The position numbers and the translations under genes were made by a program. From positions 1 through 64,000 of the forward strand of contig NZ_VLKN01000003.1 of the NCBI RefSeq assembly GCF_007830035.1: a stretch of DNA of 64,000 nucleotides, given 5' to 3'. This document shows positions 28,486-37,147 of the stretch, one piece after another (the stretch's first letter is position 1; each line of letters starts with the position of its first letter). A model generated the notes under the pieces. That model made no database searches. It had not been told where the DNA came from and saw nothing but the letters and a program-made list of their open reading frames with translations. Source of the stretch: Luteimonas cucumeris. GTDB taxonomy: Bacteria > Pseudomonadota > Gammaproteobacteria > Xanthomonadales > Xanthomonadaceae.

Positions 28486-30024
28486 TCAGGCGAGAAACGG
28501 CTTGAAGGTCACGCCCAGCGCGGCCAGCCCGTCGGTTTCGCCGATCAGGTCGGCGCGCAGCAGCGGTCGCGCATCGATCCATGACCGCGACAGGACCAGA
28601 TCCAGGCGTTCGCCGTCGGCGGTGAGCTCGAGCCGGGGGATCGGATCGGCCTCGTGCGCGCGATGCAGCGACACCGCCAGCCGCAGCAGCGCCGCTTTGC
28701 GCCGGGCCGAGAGCAGCAGGCGATCGGGCAGCGCATCGAACGCGCTCTTCGGCACGCCGCGACGATGCGTACGCACCAGCGCCGCCAGCACCTGCTGTTC
28801 CTGTCGCGAAAAACCGGAGATGTCGGAATTCTCCAGCACGTAGGCGCCGTGCACCTGGTATTGGCTGTGGGCGATCGCCAGGCCGGTCTCGTGCAGGCGC
28901 GCGGCCCAGGCCAGCATGCGCGCGTCGTCCGCATCCAGCGACCAGGCTTCGGCCACCTGCTCGAACAATGCCAGTGCAGTGTCTTCCACGCGCGCGGCCT
29001 GCTGCAGGTCGATGCCGTAGCGCTGCATCAAAGCCGCCACGGAGGCATCGCGCGGATCGTCCGCGCTGCCGCGGCCGAGCATGTCGTACAGCACGCCTTC
29101 GCGCAGCGCGGCCTTGCTCACCGCCATGCGTTGCAGGCCCAGCACGTCGAAGGCCGCCTCCAGGATCAGCAGGCCGCCGGCGATGATCGGCCGACGTTCG
29201 CCCGACAGGCCCGGCAGGTCGATGTCCTCGATGCGTTCGGCCTGCAGCAATCGGTCGCGCACCACCGGCAACGCCTCGGCGGTTACCGCGCCCTTGGTGA
29301 GCTTCATCGCCGCGCAGATTTCACCGATCGCCTTGTTGGTACCGGACGAACCCAGCGCCTCGTGCCAGCCGAGGCTGCGGTAGGCGCCTGTGAACTGCTG
29401 GAATTCGGCGGACACTTCGGTCAGCGCCTCGCGCCAGCGCTTCTTGGACAGCTTGCCGTTGCCGAAGAAGCGCCGCGTGCTGGCGACGCAGCCGACCTGC
29501 AGGCTTTCGCGCTCGATCGCATCGAAGCCGCTGCCGATGATGCATTCGGTCGAACCGCCGCCGATGTCGATCACCAGCCGCAGCTGTTCCGGTTTGGGCG
29601 GCTGCGCATGGGCGACGCCAAGATAGACCAGGCGTGCTTCCTCGCGGCCGGATACCACTTCGATGGCGTGACCGAGCGCGGTTTCCGCCGGCACCAGGAA
29701 GGCCTGCGGCGCCGCCAGCTGGCGTACGGTGTTGGTGGCCACCGCGCGCACGCGCTGCGGCGGGATGTCGCGGACGCGCTGGCCGAAGCGCGACAGGCAT
29801 TCCAGCGCGCGTTGCCGCACCTCGGCGTTCAGTCCGCCCTTGCCGTCGAGACCCTCGGCCAGGCGCACGGTTTCGCGCAGGCGATCGACGATGCGCAGCT
29901 GGCCCAGCGTGTAACGCGCGACCACCATGTGGAAACTGTTGGAACCCATGTCGACCGCGGCCAGCAGATCGCCGTCCTGCAGCGGCGGTGCCAGCGCGGT
30001 GGCGATCACGGGGGCGGCACTCAT
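28486..30024 (-). CDS. ppx: Exopolyphosphatase (Ppx/GppA family)
   Basis: 512 aa, matching E. coli Ppx (513 aa). The ASKHA-type N-terminal domain shows AAVDMGSNSFHMVVARY, AVATNTVRQL, VSGREEARLVYLG and VIDIGGGSTECIIG; the C-terminal HD-like domain begins near residue 320. It releases phosphate from polyphosphate ends (or hydrolyses pppGpp). The ATG overlaps the ppk stop by 4 bp, so synthesis and breakdown of polyphosphate are encoded in one coupled unit. The frame remains open upstream through ppk but is a shadow there. Confidence 0.93.
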   Translation of the reverse strand: MSAAPVIATALAPPLQDGDLLAAVDMGSNSFHMVVARYTLGQLRIVDRLRETVRLAEGLDGKGGLNAEVRQRALECLSRFGQRVRDIPPQRVRAVATNTVRQLAAPQAFLVPAETALGHAIEVVSGREEARLVYLGVAHAQPPKPEQLRLVIDIGGGSTECIIGSGFDAIERESLQVGCVASTRRFFGNGKLSKKRWREALTEVSAEFQQFTGAYRSLGWHEALGSSGTNKAIGEICAAMKLTKGAVTAEALPVVRDRLLQAERIEDIDLPGLSGERRPIIAGGLLILEAAFDVLGLQRMAVSKAALREGVLYDMLGRGSADDPRDASVAALMQRYGIDLQQAARVEDTALALFEQVAEAWSLDADDARMLAWAARLHETGLAIAHSQYQVHGAYVLENSDISGFSRQEQQVLAALVRTHRRGVPKSAFDALPDRLLLSARRKAALLRLAVSLHRAHEADPIPRLELTADGERLDLVLSRSWIDARPLLRADLIGETDGLAALGVTFKPFLA

Positions 30025-32114
30025 CCGCAGATCTTGGCCAGCAGCGCGACCTGAGCCGAATGCGGCGCGGTGCCCTCCTGCGGCGCAAGCTTGCGATAAC
30101 TGCCGTCGGACTGCAGTTCCCAGGCGTTGAGGTTGTCGGCGAGGTAATTGTCGAGCGCCTCGTCGTGGACGCGTTTGGCCAGTGCCGGATCGAGTATCGG
30201 GAACGCGGTCTCGACGCGCCGCAACAGGTTGCGCTCCAGCCAGTCGGCGCTGGTGCAGAACAGGTCCGGATCGCCGTCGTTGCCGAACCAGTACACGCGG
30301 CTGTGCTCGAGGAATCGACCGACGATCGAACGCACCCGGATGTTGTCCGATATGCCGGGCACGCCGGGGCGCAGGGTGCAGGCGCCGCGCACGATCAGGT
30401 CGATTCGCACGCCGGCCTGCGAAGCCAGGTACAGCGCGCGCACCACCTGCGGTTCGTTGAGCGCGTTCATCTTGGCGATGATCCGTCCCGGGCGACCGTC
30501 GCGCGCGTGCTGCGCCTCGCGTGCGATCCGTTCGAGCACGCCGGCATGCAGGGTGAAGGGCGATTGCAGCAGGCGCTTGAGCTTGATCGCCGGGGCGAGC
30601 CCGGAAATCTGCTGGAAGATCTGGTGTACGTCGCTGCCGATGTCCGGATCGGCGGTGATCAGGCTGATGTCGGTATAGGCGCGCGCGGTGCCGCTGTGGT
30701 AGTTGCCGGTGCCCATGTGCACGTAACGGCGCAGCACGCGACCCTCGCGACGCACGATCAGCAGCATCTTGGCGTGGGTCTTGTAGCCGACCACGCCGTA
30801 CACGACCTGCACGCCGGCTTCCTGCAGGCGGTCGGCGAACGCCAGGTTCGCTTCCTCGTCGAAGCGCGCGCGCAGTTCGACCACCACGGTCACGTCCTTG
30901 CCGTTGCGCGCGGCCTGCACCAGGTGGTCGACGATCTGCGACTCGCGGCCGGTGCGGTACAGGGTCTGCTTGATCGCCAGCACACCCGGGTCGTGGGCGG
31001 CCTGCTTGACCAGTTCCAGCACCGGCACGAACGAATCGAAGGGATGGTGCAGCAGCACGTCGCCGGCGGACACGCGTTCGAACAGCGACTCGCTGCCGGG
31101 CAGCAACCGCGGCTGGAACGGAGCGAACTTCAGGTCCGGGCGCTGCACCAGGTCGTAGATCTGGATCACGCGATTGAGGTTGACCGGCCCGTCGATGCGG
31201 TACACCGCATTCTGCGGCAGGTCGAAGTTCTCCAGCAGCATGTGCACGATCGCGTCCGGGCAGTCCTCGGCGATCTCCAGCCGCATCGCGCGCAGGTAGC
31301 CGCGACCGACCAGTTCGTCGCGCAGGGCAAGCGCCAGGTTCTCGACCTCGTCGTCGTCGAGGATCAGTTCGGAATTGCGGGTGACGCGGAACTGATAGGC
31401 GCCCTTGACGTCCATGCCGGGGAACAGCTCCTCGACGAAGGTCGACAGCACCGACGACAGCAGCACGAAGTCGTTGTCGCCGCCGGAGACTTCCTGCGGC
31501 AGCTGGATGATGCGCGACAGCGAGCGTGGCGCACGCACGATCGCCAGATGCCCGGCGCGGCCGAACGCATCCTTGCCCTCCAGCACCACGACGATGTTCA
31601 GCGACTTGTTGAGGATCTTCGGGAACGGGTGCGCCGGATCCAGGCCCAGCGGCGACAGCACCGGCATGATCTCGTCGCGGAAATAAGCGCGCAGCCAGCG
31701 CGACTGCTTCGCGTTCCAGGAGTGGCGGCCGAGCACGCGGATGCCGGCCTCGTTGAGCGCCGGCCGCAGCGCCTCGTTCCAGCAGCGGTACTGCGCATCG
31801 ACCAGGGACGCGGCGCGGTCGTGGATCTGCTTGAGCACGGTGGCCGGCGCCAGGCCGTCCTGTGCCGGCACGATGCCGAAATCCTGCGCATGGCGCACCG
31901 TGGCGGCGCGGATCTCGAAGAACTCGTCGAGGTTGGTGCAGGAGATGCACAGATAGCGCAGCCGCTCCAGCAGCGGTACCTGCGCATCCTGCGCCTGTGC
32001 CAGCACGCGAAAATTAAAATCCAGCTGCGACAGTTCACGGTTGAAGTACAGCGCCGGGTCGCGCAGCGCATCGTGGTCGGGTGACGGAGGTTGCAGGTCG
32101 ATTTGTGCGTTCAT
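30021..32114 (-). CDS. ppk1: Polyphosphate kinase 1
   Basis: 697 aa (E. coli Ppk 688). N-terminal NRELSQLDFNFRVL and CISCTNLDEFFEIR are family hallmarks. The autophosphorylated histidine sits in RRYVHMGTGNYHSGTARAY (near residue 466) and the phospholipase-D-like C-terminal domain contains KMNALNEPQVVRALY. It makes long-chain polyphosphate from ATP. It overlaps phoR upstream and ppx downstream by 4 bp each (ATGA). The start at 32114 follows AGGAAA. Confidence 0.95.
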   Translation of the reverse strand: MNAQIDLQPPSPDHDALRDPALYFNRELSQLDFNFRVLAQAQDAQVPLLERLRYLCISCTNLDEFFEIRAATVRHAQDFGIVPAQDGLAPATVLKQIHDRAASLVDAQYRCWNEALRPALNEAGIRVLGRHSWNAKQSRWLRAYFRDEIMPVLSPLGLDPAHPFPKILNKSLNIVVVLEGKDAFGRAGHLAIVRAPRSLSRIIQLPQEVSGGDNDFVLLSSVLSTFVEELFPGMDVKGAYQFRVTRNSELILDDDEVENLALALRDELVGRGYLRAMRLEIAEDCPDAIVHMLLENFDLPQNAVYRIDGPVNLNRVIQIYDLVQRPDLKFAPFQPRLLPGSESLFERVSAGDVLLHHPFDSFVPVLELVKQAAHDPGVLAIKQTLYRTGRESQIVDHLVQAARNGKDVTVVVELRARFDEEANLAFADRLQEAGVQVVYGVVGYKTHAKMLLIVRREGRVLRRYVHMGTGNYHSGTARAYTDISLITADPDIGSDVHQIFQQISGLAPAIKLKRLLQSPFTLHAGVLERIAREAQHARDGRPGRIIAKMNALNEPQVVRALYLASQAGVRIDLIVRGACTLRPGVPGISDNIRVRSIVGRFLEHSRVYWFGNDGDPDLFCTSADWLERNLLRRVETAFPILDPALAKRVHDEALDNYLADNLNAWELQSDGSYRKLAPQEGTAPHSAQVALLAKICG

Positions 32115-33442
32115 TTTCCTGCCGCGAACATGGGTGTGGCGTGGTCGCGCGGATGCACCCGCTCGGCGCCGAAATGGCATGCGAAGGTGCTGCCGCGCCC
32201 GACCTCGCTCTGGATGTCGAGCCGGGCCTGGTGCAGGTTGAGCACGTGCTTGACGATGGAAAGCCCGAGCCCGGTGCCGCCGCTTTCGCGGGTGCGGCTG
32301 GTGGATACGCGATAGAAGCGCTCGGTGATGCGCGGCAGGTGCGTAGCCGGAATGCCGTAGCCGCTGTCGCTGACACGCAGCACCGCGCCGTCGCCATCAT
32401 GCTCGAACCGGATGCCGATGTGGCCGCCGGCCGGCGTGTAACGCACCGCATTGCTGACCAGGTTAGAGAACGCGCTGTGCAGTTCCTTGGTCGACCCCCA
32501 CAGGTCCAACTGGGTGTCGTCCTCGACCGTGATCTGGTGACGGTGCTGGCTGAGCGCCTCGGCCTCGCGCTTCAAAGTGGCGATCATCGGCGCCATCGCC
32601 ACGCTTTCGTCGGGCAGCCGATCCTGCGCTTCCAGTCGCGACAACGTCAGCAGGTCCTCGACCAGTTGCGTCATGCGCTGCGACTGGCGCTGCATCTCGG
32701 CCAGCATCGGCGCCCAGTCCGGTTTTTCCTCCGGCTCGAGCATTTCCAGATAACCGTGGATCACGGTCAGCGGCGTGCGCAGTTCATGCGAGACGTTGGC
32801 GACGAAATCGCGGCGTACCTGTTCCAGCCGCATCAGCTTGCTGACGTCGCGCGCGACCAGCAGCCACAGTTCCTCCGAGTAGGGGATCAGCCGCAGGTTG
32901 ATGCGTGTTTCCGCATTCACCGGCGATGGCGCGTCCATCAGCGGCTCGGCGTTGCGGCCGGCGGCCAGCCAGCGCGAAATCGGCAGCGGATGCAGGCGAT
33001 CTCCGATCGGCGCACCGATGTCGCGTGGGTACTGCAGGCCCAGCAGTGTGGTCGCGGCCTCGTTGAACCACTGCACGCGCTGGCTGTTGCGTTCCACTAC
33101 CACCACCGCGTCCGGCAGCGCAGCGGCGGCGGCGCGATAGGCGCGCAGCATTTCGACCAGCCGACGTTTGCGGTTGCGCATCTCGGCCTGGGTGCGATGC
33201 AGCAGCCGGTCCAGTTCGTTCCAGATGCCCTTGCCTTGCGGCGGCGACAGACGCTGGCGGGCGGTCAGGCGCAGCAGCACCCCGCGCAGCTTCCAGTAAT
33301 GCCAGGCGACGATGCCCAGCGCCGTGGCGGTCAGTACAGGCCAGACATGGCCGAGCAGCCATCCCAGCAGGGTAGCCACGCCCAGCACTGCGGCAAGGGT
33401 ACCGAGTGTCTTGAACCAGGCGTTCTGTGCGCGGGGTGGCAT
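32111..33442 (-). CDS. phoR: Phosphate-regulon sensor kinase PhoR
   Basis: 443 aa (E. coli 431). Two close N-terminal membrane helices without a large periplasmic domain, as in PhoR. Then a PAS domain near residues 100-200 (DAVVVVERNSQRVQWFNEAA), phospho-acceptor His in VSHELRTPLTVIHGYLEML (near 217), and ATP-binding motifs NLVSNAVRYT and SGGTGLGLSIVKH. It phosphorylates PhoB when phosphate is scarce. Its stop overlaps the ppk start. Confidence 0.93.
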   Translation of the reverse strand: MPPRAQNAWFKTLGTLAAVLGVATLLGWLLGHVWPVLTATALGIVAWHYWKLRGVLLRLTARQRLSPPQGKGIWNELDRLLHRTQAEMRNRKRRLVEMLRAYRAAAAALPDAVVVVERNSQRVQWFNEAATTLLGLQYPRDIGAPIGDRLHPLPISRWLAAGRNAEPLMDAPSPVNAETRINLRLIPYSEELWLLVARDVSKLMRLEQVRRDFVANVSHELRTPLTVIHGYLEMLEPEEKPDWAPMLAEMQRQSQRMTQLVEDLLTLSRLEAQDRLPDESVAMAPMIATLKREAEALSQHRHQITVEDDTQLDLWGSTKELHSAFSNLVSNAVRYTPAGGHIGIRFEHDGDGAVLRVSDSGYGIPATHLPRITERFYRVSTSRTRESGGTGLGLSIVKHVLNLHQARLDIQSEVGRGSTFACHFGAERVHPRDHATPMFAAGK

Positions 33443-33634
33443 GTCGATGATTGTCGCAGAGGGGCCGGTGGACGAGGGAGGGCGACGAGGTCTGGCGGCA
33501 ACGCGACGCTTCGTTTTCAGTCGTCGTCCCCGACCAGGTTCGATCCCGGAGAGGATTCGCTTCGTCGCGCAGCCGGATTTCCCGTTGCGCCCGAAGCGAC
33601 AGTCATTGTTGCCCGAAACCTTCCGGCGGCTGTT

Positions 33635-34336
33635 TCAGGCAGCCGCGGAAAACCGGTAACCCGCGCCGCGCACGGTCTGCACCATGCCGTCCAGGTGGTG
33701 CGGTTCGAGCGTCTTGCGCAGGCGGCGGATATGCACGTCGACGGTGCGCTCTTCGACATAGACGCTGCCGCCCCAGACATGGTCGAGCAGTTGCGAGCGC
33801 GTGTAGACGCGTTCGGGATGGGTCATGAAGAAGTGCAGCAACCGGTATTCGGTCGGACCGATCGGCACCGGCTCCGGAGCACCGGCGTTGTCGGCGAACA
33901 CGCGATGCGCCGCGCCATCGATGCGCAGCGCGCCGATCGCAACGCTGCCATCTTCGTCGTCCTCGCGCGAGCGGCGCATGACCGCGCGGATGCGGGCCAG
34001 CAGTTCGCGCGCCGAGAAAGGTTTGACGACGTAGTCGTCGACACCGGCCTCGAGTCCGCCGACGCGGTCGTTCTCCTCGCCGCGCGCGGTCAGCATGATG
34101 ATCGGGATCTCGCGGGTCAGCGGATCCTTGCGCCAGCGCCGCGCCAGTTCCAGGCCGCTGGTACCGGGCAGCATCCAGTCGAGCAGGATCAGGTCGGGGA
34201 CGTGGTCGGCGATGGCCGACTGCGCCTCGCGGGCGTCGCCGGCATGGATCGGATCGAACTCGCCCTTGCGCAGGGCGAAAGCGACCATGTCGCGGATCGC
34301 AGGCTCGTCATCGACGATCAGGATTTTCTTCTGCAT
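33635..34336 (-). CDS. phoB: Phosphate-regulon response regulator PhoB
   Basis: 233 aa (E. coli 229). Receiver domain with the Asp in LILLDWMLPGTSGLEL, Thr in IIMLTARG and Lys in YVVKPFSARELLAR; winged-helix output domain ending VRGAGYRFS. PhoB-P binds Pho boxes, one of which lies 58 bp before this start codon, so the gene is probably autoactivated. A 192-bp gap without visible features (33443-33634) separates it from phoR. Confidence 0.94.
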   Translation of the reverse strand: MQKKILIVDDEPAIRDMVAFALRKGEFDPIHAGDAREAQSAIADHVPDLILLDWMLPGTSGLELARRWRKDPLTREIPIIMLTARGEENDRVGGLEAGVDDYVVKPFSARELLARIRAVMRRSREDDEDGSVAIGALRIDGAAHRVFADNAGAPEPVPIGPTEYRLLHFFMTHPERVYTRSQLLDHVWGGSVYVEERTVDVHIRRLRKTLEPHHLDGMVQTVRGAGYRFSAAA

Positions 34337-34393
34337 GCAGTCGGGGCGCCTGCCATGGCGCGTCTGGGCGGGGACCGGGCCAGTAGACTACGG

Positions 34394-34415
34394 TTTTATG
34401 ACGGTTTGGTGACAG
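34394..34415 (-). promoter_or_regulatory. Pho box upstream of phoB
   Basis: On the minus strand: CTGTCACCAAA followed by CCGTCATAAAA, two 11-bp direct units close to the PhoB consensus CTGTCATA(A/T)A(A/T). It ends 58 bp from the phoB start and begins 5 bp behind the bepA stop codon. Confidence 0.8.
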
Positions 34416-34419
34416 TGAC

Positions 34420-36078
34420 TCATCGCGTCCACGGCGAGCGGCGCAGATGGGTGGTGGGTCCGTCGATCCGATCGTCGTCCTTGAATCGGGAGCCGCGTTC
34501 CAGCACTTCGTCCTTGACGCCCTGTCGGCGCAGTTCCAGCACGATCGGGGTGATCGCGGCGATGCGCGCGTCGATGCGCGCGCGGGCGTAATAGTCGAGC
34601 TCCGGACGTTTCTTCAGCGTGTTGAGCTGGATCAGCGCCTGTTCCGGACGGCCATTGAGATAGGCGGCCTCGGCGTAGGCTTCGCCGGCACGGACCGGAT
34701 CGCCGGCGATCTCGCTGGCGCGGGCGAAAGTCTGCTGGAACAGCGGGTCGTCGCCGGACCTGGCCAGCAGCGGCCGCAGGATCGCCTGCGCGCGCTTGCC
34801 GCTGGCCGCCGTGTTGCGCTCGCCGAGCAGCTGGGCATAGGTCAGGGCGACCGCGCGATTGTTCGGCATCCGCGCCAGCAGGTCTTCGAAGCGTTTGTCG
34901 GCCGCCGCCTGTTGGCCGCTGCGGCCTTCGGCTTCGGCGAGGCCGAGGGTCAACCACAGATCGCCCGGATGCTTGGCCAGCAGCGGCACCAGTTCGGTGG
35001 CAGCGGTCTTGTGCTGGCCGGCCTGGAGGTGGGCGATGGCCAGTCCGTAGCGCTGTGCGTCGTCCAGCCCGTCGTCCTGGCCGCGGCGGATGTGCTCGTA
35101 CTCGGTGATGGCCGCCGCCGGGGTGTTGGCGCTGAGCACGCGCAGGCGTTCGCGCGCCCAGTCGAACTGGCCGGTCGCACCGCGTGCGTGCGCGGTCGGC
35201 AGGCGCAGGCTGCCAGGCAGCAGCGGGTTGCTGCTGAAGGCGCCGGCGTCGGCGGCGCTGGCAGTGACCGGCTTCGGCAGTTTCGCGGCGCGATCGCGGG
35301 CCTCGGTGATGCGCAGCGACGTGACCGGGTGGGTCAGCAGGTAGTCGGGCGTGCGATAGCGTTCGCCGCCCTGGTTGCCGCGGCTGGCGGCCTGCATCCG
35401 CTCGAAGAACGAGGCCATGCCCTCAGGGTCGTAGCCACTGCGCGACAGGGTGCGGATGCCGATGCGATCGGCTTCGGCTTCGTTGCTGCGCGTGTAGTCG
35501 ATCTGGCGCTGTGCGATCAGGCCCTGCGCGGACATCACCGCGGCCATGGTGGCGTCGCCGCTGGAATTGCCGCCGCTGCTCTGCGCGATCGCGATCGCGC
35601 CCAGCATCGCCAGCAGGATCGGCATGCTGTCACGTTTGGCCCGTTCCACCGCGCGCAGCACGTGGGTCTGGGTGACGTGCGCGATTTCGTGCGACATGAC
35701 GCCAGCGACTTCGTCCTCGGTCCTGGCCGTGAGCACCAGGCCGGCGTTGATGCCGATGTAGCCGCCGAGCGTGGCGAAGGCGTTGATCTGTCGATCGCGC
35801 AGCATGAAGAAAGTGAACGGCTGCTTCGGCTGCTCGCTGGACACGACCAGGCGGTTGCCCATCGTCTTCAGCCAGCTGTCGATCAGTGGGTCTTCCAGCA
35901 CGTAGCCGTAGTGGCGCAGCTGGCTGAGCGTCATCGCGCCGTATTCGGCCTGCTGCGCCGGGCTGAGCACCTCGCCGGCGGACGAGCCGATGTCCGGCAG
36001 CCGCGACTCCTGGGCGGGCGCGATGCTCCAGGCCAGGAAGAAGGTGAACGCGGCGACCAATGGCAGGATTCGGCGCAC
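34420..36078 (-). CDS. bepA: Periplasmic M48 metalloprotease with TPR domain (BepA/YfgC-like)
   Basis: 552 aa. Signal peptide (MRRILPLVAAFTFFLAWSIAPA), zinc motif HEIAHVTQTH with the third ligand Glu in NEAEADRIGI, the family loop INAFATLGGYIGINAGLVL, then TPR-like helices to the end. BepA-type proteases check assembly of LptD and other outer-membrane proteins in the periplasm. Somewhat longer than E. coli BepA (487 aa), the extra length being in the TPR part. The phoB promoter follows immediately behind it. Confidence 0.9.
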   Translation of the reverse strand: MRRILPLVAAFTFFLAWSIAPAQESRLPDIGSSAGEVLSPAQQAEYGAMTLSQLRHYGYVLEDPLIDSWLKTMGNRLVVSSEQPKQPFTFFMLRDRQINAFATLGGYIGINAGLVLTARTEDEVAGVMSHEIAHVTQTHVLRAVERAKRDSMPILLAMLGAIAIAQSSGGNSSGDATMAAVMSAQGLIAQRQIDYTRSNEAEADRIGIRTLSRSGYDPEGMASFFERMQAASRGNQGGERYRTPDYLLTHPVTSLRITEARDRAAKLPKPVTASAADAGAFSSNPLLPGSLRLPTAHARGATGQFDWARERLRVLSANTPAAAITEYEHIRRGQDDGLDDAQRYGLAIAHLQAGQHKTAATELVPLLAKHPGDLWLTLGLAEAEGRSGQQAAADKRFEDLLARMPNNRAVALTYAQLLGERNTAASGKRAQAILRPLLARSGDDPLFQQTFARASEIAGDPVRAGEAYAEAAYLNGRPEQALIQLNTLKKRPELDYYARARIDARIAAITPIVLELRRQGVKDEVLERGSRFKDDDRIDGPTTHLRRSPWTR

Positions 36079-36207
36079 GGGAACTCCACTGAATGACGCG
36101 GCACAAGTTTGCGTCAGGATGACCGCCGCCGAGGCCGAAGGCGTGAACCAGGTGTTAATCCGGGGCTTGGGGCTGGAAAATCATGGCACGCGACCCATAT
36201 TGACCGC

Positions 36208-36525
36208 ATGTCCGCCGACAAGTTGCACCGGAGTCCCGACTTGAACCCGCAAACCGCGAACCCGCAGCCCGAAATCACCATCTACACCTCCGCGATCTGC
36301 GCGTACTGCGTGGCCGCCAAGAACTTCCTGAAGAGTCGCGGACTGGAATGGAACGAGGTGCGCATCGACACCGACCCCAGCCAGCGCGAGAAGATGATGG
36401 CGCTGACCCGACGCACCACCGTGCCGCAGATCTTCATCGGCCAGACCCACGTCGGCGGCTACGACGACATGATGGCGCTGCATCGTGCCGGCAAGCTCGA
36501 GCCGCTGCTGGCCGCAGCCGAGTAG
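36208..36525 (+). CDS. grxC: Glutaredoxin 3-like
   Basis: 105 aa. Core EITIYTSAICAYCVAAKNFL carries the redox site CAYC (E. coli GrxC: CPYC). The cis-proline region TTVPQIFIGQTHVGGYDDM binds glutathione. About 20 residues longer at the N-terminus than E. coli GrxC; the ATG at 36208 has only a weak ribosome site, and a TTG at 36241 is an alternative start. The TAG stop lies inside a GTAG repeat (36522-36630). Confidence 0.9.
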   Translation: MSADKLHRSPDLNPQTANPQPEITIYTSAICAYCVAAKNFLKSRGLEWNEVRIDTDPSQREKMMALTRRTTVPQIFIGQTHVGGYDDMMALHRAGKLEPLLAAAE

Positions 36526-36630
36526 GGCGGGCCAAGCCCGCCATCGCCTACTGGCATCCGCGACGACTGGCTTCCGGCGGCTTTGGCCGCATCGGGTTGA
36601 GATGATAATGGCGGGCTTGGCCCGTCCTAC
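36522..36630. repeat. Inverted pair of GTAG-headed REP hairpins; contains grxC stop codon
   Basis: Arms 36522-36544 (starts GTAGGGCGGGCCAAGCCCGC) and 36608-36630 are 23-bp inverted copies with one mismatch, 63 bp apart. Each arm is a GTAG plus a GGCGGGC/GCCCGCC stem, the arrangement of paired REP elements. The left GTAG supplies the grxC TAG stop; the right arm ends 9 bp before the next start codon. Confidence 0.75.
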
Positions 36631-36639
36631 GAGGTTGCC

Positions 36640-37032
36640 GTGAGCGAAAACGAGAACGATCGCATCGCCGAATTCACCGCGTTCCGTAAACGCATGAACG
36701 AGCGCATCCTGGCCGAACCCAACCAGGTCGTGCGGCGTTTCTTCGCGCTGGACACGCAGACCTATCAGGCCGGCGCGCTGGACGTGAAGACCAAGGAGCT
36801 GCTGGGCCTGGTGGCGTCGCTGGTGCTGCGCTGCGACGACTGCATCAGCTATCACGTCGCGCAATGTCGCGAGGCCGGCGTGAACCGGGACGAGATGTTC
36901 GAGGCGTTTTCGGTCGGCCTGGTGGTGGGAGGCAGCATCGTGATCCCGCACCTGCGCCGCGCCGTGGACTTCCTCGACCGGCTGGAGCAGGGCGACACCG
37001 CTTGCCCGGCGGCGCACGATCACTCCGCATAG
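36640..37032 (+). CDS. Carboxymuconolactone decarboxylase/AhpD-like protein
   Basis: 130 aa. AhpD-type core: KTKELLGLVASLVLRCDDCISYHVAQC, where CDDC and the following His are the redox/proton-relay motif of AhpD-like peroxidases. The start is GTG, 9 bp after a repeat arm. Located behind a glutaredoxin, so a thiol-redox role is plausible. The specific substrate is unknown. Confidence 0.87.
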   Translation: MSENENDRIAEFTAFRKRMNERILAEPNQVVRRFFALDTQTYQAGALDVKTKELLGLVASLVLRCDDCISYHVAQCREAGVNRDEMFEAFSVGLVVGGSIVIPHLRRAVDFLDRLEQGDTACPAAHDHSA

Positions 37033-37147
37033 CTTCGTTCCGCGGTTCGGTGAATGCAGCCCGGAGCCGCTTCCGGCATAATATTCGGATCATTTTCCCG
37101 GCACCGCGCCCTTCCTGCGCGCGCTGCCCTCTGCCTGGAATCCTGAA

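Noticed and set aside
28486-31950. One very long open frame on the minus strand spanning ppx and most of ppk
   Set aside because: Only the part from 28486 to 30024 matches Ppx. Upstream of that the frame is antiphase to ppk and reads arginine- and alanine-rich GC-skew sequence.
33443-33634. Gap between phoB and phoR searched for a second Pho box or small gene
   Set aside because: No CTGTCA-type pair, hairpin with T run or plausible small coding region was found.
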